From Halarcobacter mediterraneus (GTDB lineage: Bacteria > Campylobacterota > Campylobacteria > Campylobacterales > Arcobacteraceae), in the NCBI RefSeq assembly GCF_004116625.1, contig NZ_NXIE01000007.1, positions 1 through 62,803 of the forward strand: a stretch of 62,803 nucleotides of DNA. Direction: 5' to 3'. The notes below the pieces were generated by a model. That model saw only the letters and a program-made list of their open reading frames with translations. It was not told the origin of the DNA and ran no database searches. Every line of letters starts with the position of its first letter. Position 1 is the first letter of the stretch. Positions 36,953 to 45,572 of the stretch are shown one piece after another. The translations under genes were made by a program, and so were the position numbers.

Positions 36953-37443
36953 ATTATTTAAAAGATGGTGGAGCACCAATTGCATTAACAACAATAGATA
37001 AAGTTGTTAATTGGGGAAGGTCAAACTCTTTATGGCCTTTAACTTATGGTTTGGCATGTTGTGCTATTGAAATGATGGCAACAGGTGCTTCAAGGTATGA
37101 CTTTGATAGGTTTGGAACAATTTTTAGAGCAAGTCCAAGACAAGCTGATGTACTAATTATAGCAGGGACTCTTACAAAAAAACATGCAGAGTTTATGAGA
37201 AGATTGTATGACCAAATGCCTGACCCTAAATGGGTTATTTCAATGGGTTCATGTGCAAATACTGGGGGAATGTTTAATACTTATGCCACAGTTCAAGGAG
37301 CAGATAGAATAATTCCTGTAGACATTTATTTACCTGGCTGTGCACCAAGACCTGAAACTTTACAATACGCACTTATGATGTTGCAAAAAAAGATTAGAAG
37401 AGAATCTATTTTTAGAAGTATTAAGAAAAAAAGGCTTGTATAA
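36934..37443 (+). CDS. nuoB: NADH-quinone oxidoreductase subunit B
   Basis: Carries cluster N2, the last iron-sulfur centre before quinone. Its Cys ligands appear in [23 protein letters not shown] and [10 protein letters not shown]. The frame could begin at 36913, but ATG 36934 with AAGGAG 7 nt upstream gives the normal length (169 residues). It sits in the connecting module with nuoC and nuoD and overlaps nuoC by one base. Confidence 0.96.
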   Translation: MAQHKVNYLKDGGAPIALTTIDKVVNWGRSNSLWPLTYGLACCAIEMMATGASRYDFDRFGTIFRASPRQADVLIIAGTLTKKHAEFMRRLYDQMPDPKWVISMGSCANTGGMFNTYATVQGADRIIPVDIYLPGCAPRPETLQYALMMLQKKIRRESIFRSIKKKRLV

Positions 37444-38252
37444 TGAGAAAATATACACCTAAGGATGATGTACAAAAAAAATCATACTCTAGTGATAGAT
37501 TTTATATTACTCCTGAAACAGTAAAGAAAGAACTTGCTAGTGATGAAGTTTATGCAAAAGATATTGAAGAACTTTCAAATAATTTTGAAGTCTTAAATTC
37601 ATATATTGAAATAGATGAATTAGTGCTTTTTATAAGACCTGAAGATAATGTAAAAGTTATAAAGTTTTTTAAAGAAGTTTTAGCTTATGAGATGTTAGTA
37701 GAACTTTCTGCAATTGATTATCTTGCAAAAAGAAATGGTTTTGAGATTTTTTATGAAATGTTATCTTTAAAGAAAAGAAAAAGAGTAAGAATCAAAACTT
37801 TTATAGAGGAAAAACAAGAATTAAACTCAGTATATGAAGTCTTTAAAATGGCTAATTGGTCTGAGCGAGAAATGTATGATATGTACGGAGTAAGAGTTAT
37901 TAATCATCCAAATTTAAAAAGAATTTTAATGCCAGATGATTGGTATGATCATCCTTTAAGAAAAACTTATCCTCTTCATGGAGATGAGGTTGCTTCTTGG
38001 TATGAAATTGATAAAATTTTTGGAAAAGAAGCAAGAGAGGAAATTGGACCTGAAATAAGAGATCCTGCTTTTATTGATAGATATGATACCCAAAGGTTTT
38101 CAAGGTTAGGGCATGAAGTTCCTTCTGGTGTTGATATTAGTGATGGGAAAGAACCAGAACAAACTCCTTTAGCTTATCAAGAAGAAGGTGGAGTACCTAT
38201 AATTAAAAAGTTTGATGAAAACAAAAGTGTTACACTTGATAAAAGAAAGTAA
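37443..38252 (+). CDS. nuoC: NADH-quinone oxidoreductase subunit C
   Basis: Peripheral-arm subunit of 269 residues with the 30-kDa family signature [20 protein letters not shown] and [10 protein letters not shown]. It is separate from nuoD, unlike the fused nuoCD of Escherichia coli. N-terminal (1-50) and C-terminal (about 210-269) tails extend beyond the core domain. Its ATG overlaps the nuoB stop by one base. Confidence 0.94.
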   Translation: MRKYTPKDDVQKKSYSSDRFYITPETVKKELASDEVYAKDIEELSNNFEVLNSYIEIDELVLFIRPEDNVKVIKFFKEVLAYEMLVELSAIDYLAKRNGFEIFYEMLSLKKRKRVRIKTFIEEKQELNSVYEVFKMANWSEREMYDMYGVRVINHPNLKRILMPDDWYDHPLRKTYPLHGDEVASWYEIDKIFGKEAREEIGPEIRDPAFIDRYDTQRFSRLGHEVPSGVDISDGKEPEQTPLAYQEEGGVPIIKKFDENKSVTLDKRK

Positions 38253-38263
38253 GAGAAAATAAA

Positions 38264-39493
38264 ATGCGACAAACAGCTAATAGATTAAAACCCTTTTTTG
38301 AAAATATAAACTTTGAGCATGAAGATAATACTATGATGATAAATTTCGGTCCACAGCACCCTTCTGCCCATGGACAAATGAGATTAATGCTAGAGTTAAA
38401 AGGGGAAGAAGTAGTAAAAGCAAGACCTGGAATAGGTTATCTTCATAGGGGTATGGAGAAAATGGGTGAAAATATGATTTATAATGAATTTTTGCCAACA
38501 ACTGACCGTATGGATTATATTGCATCAACTTCAGATAATTATGGTTTTGCACTTGCTGTTGAAAAACTACTTGGAATTGAAGTTCCAAGACGAGCAGAAG
38601 TAATCCGTACTATGCTATTAGAACTAAATAGACTTATGTCCCATCTTTTTTGGTTAGCAACTCATGCCCTTGATGTAGGAGCAATGTCTGTATTTTTATA
38701 TACATTTAGAGAAAGAGAATATGCCCTTGATTTAATAGAAGATTATTGTGGTGCAAGACTTACTCATAGTGCAGTTAGAATAGGTGGAGTTCCTTTAGAC
38801 TTACCTGATAATTGGTGTGAAGATTTAGCAAATTATCTAGAAAAATTAGAAAAAGAAATTAGTAGATATGAAGGCTTACTTACAGAAAATAGAATCTGGA
38901 GAATGAGATTAGAAAAAGTAGGTGTGATAGATGAAGAACTTGCTAAATCATGGGGTTGTACAGGAGTTATTTTACGAGCAGCTGGTGTTAAATGGGATTT
39001 AAGAAAAGAGATGCCATATGGTTTATATCCTGAACTTGATTTTAATGTTCCTATTGCAAGTACAGGGGATGCTTATGGAAGATATAAATGTTATATTCAA
39101 GAAATGAGAGAATCAGTAAAAATATTAAGACAACTTATTCCTATGTATAAAAGCAGTGAATCAGCTCTTATGGCACATGCACCTGAATATATCTCTGCAT
39201 CTAAAGAAGATATTATGACTCAAAATTACTCTTTAATGCAACATTTTGTTTTAGTAACTCAAGGTATGAGACCACCAAAAGGTGAAATTTATGTGGCAAC
39301 TGAATCTCCAAAGGGTGAACTTGGATATATGATAGTAAGTGATGGAACTCCATATGCCTATAAACTTAAATTAAGAGCACCATCTTTTTGGCATACCGGC
39401 GTTTTAGAGGATATGTTACCTGGTCACCAGTTAGCAGATGTTGTAACCATTATTGGAAATTTAAATATTATATTTGGTGAAATCGACCGATAG
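38264..39493 (+). CDS. nuoD: NADH-quinone oxidoreductase subunit D
   Basis: The 49-kDa subunit forming the quinone pocket with NuoB. Signature [20 protein letters not shown] holds the quinone-site His residues; [17 protein letters not shown]-like sequence and [13 protein letters not shown] are present. 409 residues, full length. An 11-bp gap follows nuoC. Confidence 0.97.
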   Translation: MRQTANRLKPFFENINFEHEDNTMMINFGPQHPSAHGQMRLMLELKGEEVVKARPGIGYLHRGMEKMGENMIYNEFLPTTDRMDYIASTSDNYGFALAVEKLLGIEVPRRAEVIRTMLLELNRLMSHLFWLATHALDVGAMSVFLYTFREREYALDLIEDYCGARLTHSAVRIGGVPLDLPDNWCEDLANYLEKLEKEISRYEGLLTENRIWRMRLEKVGVIDEELAKSWGCTGVILRAAGVKWDLRKEMPYGLYPELDFNVPIASTGDAYGRYKCYIQEMRESVKILRQLIPMYKSSESALMAHAPEYISASKEDIMTQNYSLMQHFVLVTQGMRPPKGEIYVATESPKGELGYMIVSDGTPYAYKLKLRAPSFWHTGVLEDMLPGHQLADVVTIIGNLNIIFGEIDR

Positions 39494-39502
39494 AGAGAAA
39501 AA

Positions 39503-39772
39503 ATGAAAAGATTTGATTTAAGACCATTAAAAGATAATTTTTATGACAGAATGTTAGAACTTATGGATAAAGAAGTTTCAAAAGGGGAAAATGCAATTTT
39601 TCTTTTTGAAATAGGAGATTTTTCTTGTGTTCAAAAAAGTGCTGACTTAATAAAAGAAGCAGAATATACATTAATGAATTCTATAAAGTTTAATGAAGTT
39701 GATTGGACTATTGTTGTAAAAAAAGAGAAAACTAAAGAGATAGTAGAAAAAGAGGTTGAAGATGCAGAATAA
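39503..39772 (+). CDS. NuoE-position subunit, Campylobacterota type
   Basis: An 89-residue protein in the place of nuoE. It lacks the four Cys of the 2Fe-2S NuoE thioredoxin-like fold (only one Cys), so it cannot carry that cluster. It resembles, by position and size, the small protein known from Campylobacter (Cj1575c) and Helicobacter (HP1264). It probably forms part of the alternative electron-input module. Overlaps the next gene by 11 bp. Confidence 0.8.
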   Translation: MKRFDLRPLKDNFYDRMLELMDKEVSKGENAIFLFEIGDFSCVQKSADLIKEAEYTLMNSIKFNEVDWTIVVKKEKTKEIVEKEVEDAE

Positions 39773-40574
39773 AGTAGAAAAAATTTTAAATAGTGATTAT
39801 ATAGTTTCATTTGGGTCATTTTTGGCTCAAGATAATGAATTTGTCAAAGAAGCAATTATTGAATCAATTGCTAAAAAAAGTTCAGAATTTATTTATATGC
39901 ATCCTGTAGATAATGTGGATATAAAAGTTTATTATTCTCAATTTATTAAATATGAAGTAGGAAGTGAAGAAGGTATTGCTACTATGCTTCTTGATACCTT
40001 TGTAAAAAACCCAAGTGAAGAGATAAAAGCATATTTAAATGATTTAGATATGGGGTATATTTCTGCTGAAAGTTCTGCTGGAGAAGAAGAGTTTGAGGAA
40101 GCAAAAGAAAAAGAAGAAGAAAAAACTTCAAAATGTTTATTAGTTGGAAGAGATATAACAACTCATGAAAGAGTAGAAAATATAATAAAAATATTAGCAG
40201 CACTTAAAAAATACTCTGATTTAGAGATTATTTGTTTAGATGAAAAAACACAAGAAGCTGTTGATGCCTGTCTTGATGAAAACCTTGAAGAAGTTGAAGA
40301 ATTGCACTCTTATAATGGAACAGTTGTATATACTATTTTTGATCAAGAAGCTTGCCAAAAGTTAGTTGGAAGCCAATCTTTTGCAAAAATTGCAAAGATT
40401 CAAGATAAAGATGAAGTTTATTTAAATTTTGAAGGGCAAAGGTTGAAAAAACAGTTTATAATTAATAAAGACCTATATGGAACAATTGCCTTATGTCCTA
40501 TAGAAAAAGAAAATATTAGCTTTTTGGTTGAAGGTTATCGATATAAACAAGTTGGGATAGAAAAGGCCGAATAA
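39762..40574 (+). CDS. NuoF-position subunit, Campylobacterota type
   Basis: A 270-residue acidic protein in the place of nuoF. It lacks the FMN/NADH-binding glycine-rich motifs and 4Fe-4S Cys of true NuoF, so NADH oxidation is not expected. By position it matches Cj1574c/HP1265, which in Campylobacter is reported to interact with flavodoxin as electron donor. Parts resemble NuoG segments (MHPVDNVDIKVYYSQ). ATG 39762 (GAGG 6 nt upstream) was chosen over TTG 39756. Confidence 0.78.
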   Translation: MQNKVEKILNSDYIVSFGSFLAQDNEFVKEAIIESIAKKSSEFIYMHPVDNVDIKVYYSQFIKYEVGSEEGIATMLLDTFVKNPSEEIKAYLNDLDMGYISAESSAGEEEFEEAKEKEEEKTSKCLLVGRDITTHERVENIIKILAALKKYSDLEIICLDEKTQEAVDACLDENLEEVEELHSYNGTVVYTIFDQEACQKLVGSQSFAKIAKIQDKDEVYLNFEGQRLKKQFIINKDLYGTIALCPIEKENISFLVEGYRYKQVGIEKAE

Positions 40575-43060
40575 TGAGTGAATTAATAAGCTTAACAATT
40601 AACGGAAAAGTTGTTAAAGCCAAAGAATCAGAAAGTATTTTAAATGTAGCAAGAGCTAATGATATATTTATTCCTGCACTTTGTTATTTAACTAGATGTT
40701 CTCCTACTTTAGCATGTCGACTTTGTCTTGTTGAAGCTGATGGGAAACAAGTTTATTCTTGTAATGCAAAAATAAAAGAAGGAATGAATGTAACAACAAG
40801 CACTGCAAACATTGAAAAAGAAAGACGAGCTATCATGGAGGTTTATGATGTAAATCATCCTCTTCAGTGTGGAGTTTGTGACCAAAGTGGAGAGTGTGAA
40901 TTACAAAACTATACTCTTTATATGAAGCTTGATTCTCAAAGTTATTCTATTAAAGATGTACCAAGACCAACTTCTCATTGGGGTGTTATGAATTATGACC
41001 CAGGTCTTTGTATTGTTTGTGAAAAATGTGTAACTGTATGTAAAGATATGATTGGATCAAATGCCTTAAGTACTGTAAAAAGAGGTTCAGACGTAATTGA
41101 TAAATCGTATAAAGAAGAGATGCCAAAAGATGCTTACGCAATGTGGAATAAGCTAAATAAATCTCTTATTGGATTTGAAGCAGACAATTGTACAGATTGT
41201 GGTGAGTGTATTTCTGTTTGTCCTGTGGGTGCTTTAGTTTCAAATGATTTTCAATATAAATCAAATGCTTGGGAACTAACAAGAATTCCAGCTGCAAATC
41301 CTCATTCTAGTGATTGTGCTTTTATGTATTATGAAACAAAACATACTTCAATTGATAATCCTAGCCCTAAAATTTATCGTGTAACAAATGAACATCATTA
41401 TTCAACATTGAATGGGGCAGCTAGGTTTGCTTATGATTTTGAAAATAAAGTAGAGAAAAAAGATGAAAAAGCTTTTTTCAAAGCAATTGAAGCTTTTAAA
41501 AAAGCAGATTCAATAAAATTTAACTCATATATTACAAATGAAGAAGTTTTACTTTTACAAAAGATAGCTTTAAAAACAGGAGCTAAATTAGTAAATAAAG
41601 ATGCTTATAGATTTAAAAGGTTTTTAGAAAATTATAGCTTAATAAGTGGTAAGTCTCTTTATTCGGCTACTTTAAAAGATGTACATGAGTCAAACTTTGT
41701 GGTATCTATTGGAGCATACTTAAAATCTGATTTACCAAGTGCAAGATATGCTTTTAATAATAGTGTTATCATGAATAAAGCAAGTGCTTTATATTTTCAT
41801 CCTGTACAAGATCCAGTTATGGAAAAAGTTGGCAAAAGAGGTAAAACTACAGAGTTTATTTATCATAAACCAAATATTGAAAGCTCAATCTTATATCTGC
41901 TTTTACATCTTTTTGGAAAAGATTTACCAAGTGAAATACAAGAATATCTTGATTCAAAAAAAGAGCAAAGAGTAAAAACTGTTACTGAAACAATCAAAGA
42001 AAAAGTCATAGAACTTGTGAAAGATGAAGAAACAGGAGAGGAAAAAGAGGTATCTAAAATGGTACCTAAAAAAGTGGAAAAAGAGCTTGAGTATGAATAT
42101 ACAAAGTTCTTAGATGATATTGAAAAAGATGAAACTTTTTTAGAGTTACTTGATTCAATGTTAGCAAAAAAAGACAAGTTTTCTTTAATTATTGGTGAAG
42201 ATTTAATTCATAATGAAAATAATGAAAATTTAGGGAAACTTTGTGGATTAGTAGATAAATATACTTCTTTTGATGTATTAATTCTTCCAACTCAAACAAA
42301 CACTTTAGGAGTTAGTTTAATTTGCGATGAATTATATGAAGAAAATAGTGGTTTTACTCTTGGATATAATGAAAAAGCAGATTTTGAATTAAGTGCTTTA
42401 AATAATGATAAAACTGATGAAAAATTAGATATTCCAGCTCTAAATCAACAAGAAGGAACTTTTTCAAATATTGATAAAAGAGTAATTCCTACAAATGCAG
42501 CAATTGAGTATAAAGGTTATGTTTTAAATGATATTGCAAATACTATTTTAGAAGATGATATTGAGTATACCATTGAATATACAAAAGAACTTCCAATAGA
42601 AAAAGGTTTTTCAAAAATAGAGTTTGATAATTTACCTAACTATTTTGGAAATGATAGAAAAGAGTATAGAGGATATGATTTAAAAGAGTTTACTATTGAA
42701 GTAAAAGAAGATTTAGAAATTAAAGAAAGTGAAGCTTTAAGTATAAATGAAAATGAAATTATTATTTATAAAGCTAATCCTATAAATCAGTTTAATGAAT
42801 TTACAGCAATAGCCCATGAGTTTAAAGAGAAACTTCAATCAGGTATTTTCTTTTCAAAGTCAATGTTTGAAAAACTACAATTAGAAGAAAATCAAGAAGT
42901 TCTTGTACAAGTAGGTGAAATACAAAGAACTTTAAAAGCTTATATAGAAAAACAGATTGATGGAGATATTGCTTTAGTGTCTACTTTTGAAAAAGATTTA
43001 GATACTAAAGCTTTCTTTGAAAATTCTAGATATGCAAAAGCAAGTGTGACTAAGGTATAA
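40574..43060 (+). CDS. nuoG: NADH-quinone oxidoreductase subunit G
   Basis: The 828-residue iron-sulfur subunit. Residues 37-63 hold the 2Fe-2S ligands (CYLTRCSPTLACRLC and Cys63). The His/Cys 4Fe-4S motif is H95, C99, C102, C108. Two ferredoxin clusters use GLCIVCEKCVTVC (C146-C156) and NCTDCGECISVCP (C206-C216). The molybdopterin-like C-terminal half is divergent and has a Lys/Glu-rich insertion at about 462-508. In family context it passes electrons from the input module to NuoI. Confidence 0.92.
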   Translation: MSELISLTINGKVVKAKESESILNVARANDIFIPALCYLTRCSPTLACRLCLVEADGKQVYSCNAKIKEGMNVTTSTANIEKERRAIMEVYDVNHPLQCGVCDQSGECELQNYTLYMKLDSQSYSIKDVPRPTSHWGVMNYDPGLCIVCEKCVTVCKDMIGSNALSTVKRGSDVIDKSYKEEMPKDAYAMWNKLNKSLIGFEADNCTDCGECISVCPVGALVSNDFQYKSNAWELTRIPAANPHSSDCAFMYYETKHTSIDNPSPKIYRVTNEHHYSTLNGAARFAYDFENKVEKKDEKAFFKAIEAFKKADSIKFNSYITNEEVLLLQKIALKTGAKLVNKDAYRFKRFLENYSLISGKSLYSATLKDVHESNFVVSIGAYLKSDLPSARYAFNNSVIMNKASALYFHPVQDPVMEKVGKRGKTTEFIYHKPNIESSILYLLLHLFGKDLPSEIQEYLDSKKEQRVKTVTETIKEKVIELVKDEETGEEKEVSKMVPKKVEKELEYEYTKFLDDIEKDETFLELLDSMLAKKDKFSLIIGEDLIHNENNENLGKLCGLVDKYTSFDVLILPTQTNTLGVSLICDELYEENSGFTLGYNEKADFELSALNNDKTDEKLDIPALNQQEGTFSNIDKRVIPTNAAIEYKGYVLNDIANTILEDDIEYTIEYTKELPIEKGFSKIEFDNLPNYFGNDRKEYRGYDLKEFTIEVKEDLEIKESEALSINENEIIIYKANPINQFNEFTAIAHEFKEKLQSGIFFSKSMFEKLQLEENQEVLVQVGEIQRTLKAYIEKQIDGDIALVSTFEKDLDTKAFFENSRYAKASVTKV

Positions 43061-43061
43061 A

Positions 43062-44054
43062 ATGGAAACTTCAATTTTAATAGAAACAGTGATAAAAGCT
43101 ATAATTGTTCTTTCAGTATTTGCAACCCTTGCAGGATTTACAACTTATATAGAAAGAAAAGTTTTAGCCTTTATGCAAAGAAGACTAGGTCCAATGAATG
43201 TTGGACCTCATGGACTTTTACAGCTAGCAGCAGATGGAATAAAACTTTTTACAAAAGAGGATTTTATTCCAGCAAATGCTAGTAAACCAGTTTTTATGAT
43301 AGCTCCAATAATTACAGCAGCAACTGCATTTATTGCAATGAGTGCTGTTCCATTTTTTCCAGAGTTTGAACTATTTGGATATACAGTACGACCAATTATT
43401 GCAGATATAAATGTGGGTGTTTTATTTGTAATGGGTGTGGCTTCCGTAGGACTTTATGGACCATTATTAGCAGGAATGAGTAGTGCTAATAAATGGGCAC
43501 TTTTAGGGGGAGCAAGAACAGCTATTCAACTTCTATCTTATGAAGTTGTTTCAGGACTTGCTCTTCTTGCACCACTTATGCTAGTTGGAAGTTTATCTTT
43601 AATTGATATAAACAACTATCAAGCAGGTGGTTTTACTCATTGGATTATTTGGTCTCAACCTTTAGCTTTTGTTTTATTTGTTATTGCAGGTTTTGCTGAA
43701 ACAAATAGAACTCCTTTTGATTTATTGGAGCATGAAGCTGAAATTGTTGCAGGTTATGCAACTGAGTATTCAGGTCTTAGATGGGGAATGTTTTTTATAG
43801 GTGAGTATGCAAATTTATTTACAATATGTTTTTTAATTTCACTTATTTTTCTTGGTGGTTTCAATGACCTTGGTTTTATACCTGGGGGATTAGCAATTGT
43901 TTTAAAAGTTATGTTTTTAATTTTCTTTTTCCTTTGGACAAGAGCTTCTTGGCCTCATATTAGACCAGATCAGTTAATGTGGCTTTGCTGGAAAGTATTA
44001 ATGCCCTTAGCAGTGATAAATATTTTAATCACTGGTTTTGTAATGATGTTTTAG
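43062..44054 (+). CDS. nuoH: NADH-quinone oxidoreductase subunit H
   Basis: Membrane subunit of 330 residues at the quinone-chamber entrance. Signatures YIERKVLAFMQRRLGPMNVG and FAETNRTPFDLLEHEAEIV are exact family motifs with their conserved acidic residues. About eight hydrophobic helices. Starts 1 bp after nuoG. Confidence 0.97.
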   Translation: METSILIETVIKAIIVLSVFATLAGFTTYIERKVLAFMQRRLGPMNVGPHGLLQLAADGIKLFTKEDFIPANASKPVFMIAPIITAATAFIAMSAVPFFPEFELFGYTVRPIIADINVGVLFVMGVASVGLYGPLLAGMSSANKWALLGGARTAIQLLSYEVVSGLALLAPLMLVGSLSLIDINNYQAGGFTHWIIWSQPLAFVLFVIAGFAETNRTPFDLLEHEAEIVAGYATEYSGLRWGMFFIGEYANLFTICFLISLIFLGGFNDLGFIPGGLAIVLKVMFLIFFFLWTRASWPHIRPDQLMWLCWKVLMPLAVINILITGFVMMF

Positions 44055-44063
44055 GATTTGATA

Positions 44064-44687
44064 ATGAGTTTAGACAAATTAAAAAATAGAGATGTTAGTG
44101 TTGATGATTATATAAATATATTTGAAGATAATTATCCAAAAACTTCATGGGGACAATTTAAACAAGTAGTAAAAAGATCTTTTAGAGGAGAACTTTTCAA
44201 AGGACTTGGTATTGTTTTAAATATCATGAGAGAAGCACTATTTAAAGGGGAAATGCAAACAGTTCAATACCCAGCTGAGAAACTTCCAATAGGACCAAGA
44301 TATAGAGCTGTGCATAAACTTCTTGCACTTTTAGAATCAGGTGAAAATAGATGTATTGGATGTGGTCTTTGTGAAAAAATATGTATAGCAAATTGTATTA
44401 GAATGGATACTAAGATAGATGAAAACTCTAGAAAAGAAGTCTTAGAGTATTCAATCAATATGGGAAGATGTATTTTTTGCGGTTATTGTGCAGAAGTTTG
44501 TCCTGAACTTGCAATTGTTCATGGAGGAAGATATGAAAATGCCAGTGAACAAAGAGCTCATTTTGCTTTAAAAGAGGATTTATTAACTCCAATTGATAAG
44601 TTACTAGAGCAAAAAGAGTATCCAGGTTTTGGTGCTGTATCTCCTGATGCAGATGAAAAAATTAAAAAAACACCACTTTCATACTAA
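44064..44687 (+). CDS. nuoI: NADH-quinone oxidoreductase subunit I
   Basis: Ferredoxin-like subunit with clusters N6a and N6b: CIGCGLCEKIC and CIFCGYCAEVCPE. The N-terminal amphipathic stretch (VVKRSFRGELFKGLG) contacts the membrane arm. ATG 44064 with TAGGA 7 nt upstream was chosen over TTG 44058. 207 residues, somewhat longer at the C-terminus than in Escherichia coli. Confidence 0.95.
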   Translation: MSLDKLKNRDVSVDDYINIFEDNYPKTSWGQFKQVVKRSFRGELFKGLGIVLNIMREALFKGEMQTVQYPAEKLPIGPRYRAVHKLLALLESGENRCIGCGLCEKICIANCIRMDTKIDENSRKEVLEYSINMGRCIFCGYCAEVCPELAIVHGGRYENASEQRAHFALKEDLLTPIDKLLEQKEYPGFGAVSPDADEKIKKTPLSY

Positions 44688-44696
44688 GGAGTTTGA

Positions 44697-45266
44697 ATGT
44701 TTGAGATTGTAGCTTTTTATCTTTTCGCATTTTTAACTGTAGGAATGTTTTTGATTACAGTTTTTACAAATAACTCTTTATATGCTTTAAGTTCTTTAGC
44801 TGCTGGAATGATATTTATTTCAGCTTTCTTTTTTTTATTAGGCGCAGAGTTTTTAGGAGCTGTTCAAATTGTAGTTTATACAGGAGCTGTGATGGCTTTA
44901 TATGCTTTTGGTATGATGTTTTTTGATGCTTTATCAACTGTAAAAGAGAATATAAAAAATCCAAGATTAGTATTTTTATTAACAGGTATCTCAGCTTTAA
45001 TTGTAGTTTTAATATTTACTGCACCAATTGTTGTATCAAATTTTGAAGCCTATTATGCTATTAATCCTGAGTTAGGAAACTCTCAACAAGTAGGAGTTGT
45101 ACTATTTACAAAATATTTAGTTCCTTTTGAAGTTGCTGCTGTAATGCTTTTAGTTGCAATGATAGGTGGAATTATTTTAGCTGGAAAAAAGATGGATATT
45201 TCATATACCGAGCTTAGTGAAGAACAAATAGATGCTTTAGAAAATAAAGAAAAGGAGAATAAATGA
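44697..45266 (+). CDS. nuoJ: NADH-quinone oxidoreductase subunit J
   Basis: Membrane subunit of 189 residues with five hydrophobic helices. The helix with FLGAVQIVVYTGAVMALYAFG (span) is the family pi-bulge segment. Polar C-terminal tail. Overlaps nuoK by 4 bp (ATGA). Confidence 0.93.
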   Translation: MFEIVAFYLFAFLTVGMFLITVFTNNSLYALSSLAAGMIFISAFFFLLGAEFLGAVQIVVYTGAVMALYAFGMMFFDALSTVKENIKNPRLVFLLTGISALIVVLIFTAPIVVSNFEAYYAINPELGNSQQVGVVLFTKYLVPFEVAAVMLLVAMIGGIILAGKKMDISYTELSEEQIDALENKEKENK

Positions 45267-45562
45267 GTTTAAATGAGTACTTAATTTTGTCAAGTGTACT
45301 TTTCTTTATAGGTATGATTGGAGTATTAAGAAGAAAAAATCTTCTTATGCTTTTTTTCTCAACAGAAATTATGCTAAATGCAGTAAATGTTGGACTTGCT
45401 GCTGTATCAAAGTTCCATGGAGATTTGACAGGACAAATGTTTGCTTTTTTTATTATTGCAATTGCAGCAAGTGAAGTTGCTATTGGACTTGGCTTACTTA
45501 TTCTTTGGTATAAAAAAAGAGGTTCAATTAACCTTGATACTCTACAAAGTATGAAAGGTTAA
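45263..45562 (+). CDS. nuoK: NADH-quinone oxidoreductase subunit K
   Basis: Small three-helix proton-channel subunit of 99 residues. Conserved acidic residues are in FSTEIMLNAVNVGL and IAIAASEVAIGLGLLI. Normal length. Coupled to nuoJ by a 4-bp overlap; a 10-bp gap leads to nuoL. Confidence 0.96.
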   Translation: MSLNEYLILSSVLFFIGMIGVLRRKNLLMLFFSTEIMLNAVNVGLAAVSKFHGDLTGQMFAFFIIAIAASEVAIGLGLLILWYKKRGSINLDTLQSMKG

Positions 45563-45572
45563 GGTATTATTT

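Noticed and set aside
39503-40574. Decay or deletion of nuoE and nuoF
   Set aside because: The replacement genes are intact, coupled and match the known Campylobacterota arrangement, so this is not a recent loss.
41863-42177. Long antisense open frame inside nuoG, and similar frames opposite dnaE, clpX, mreB and topA
   Set aside because: They lie wholly inside well-supported genes, have low-complexity translations and no ribosome sites; AT-rich codon bias explains them.
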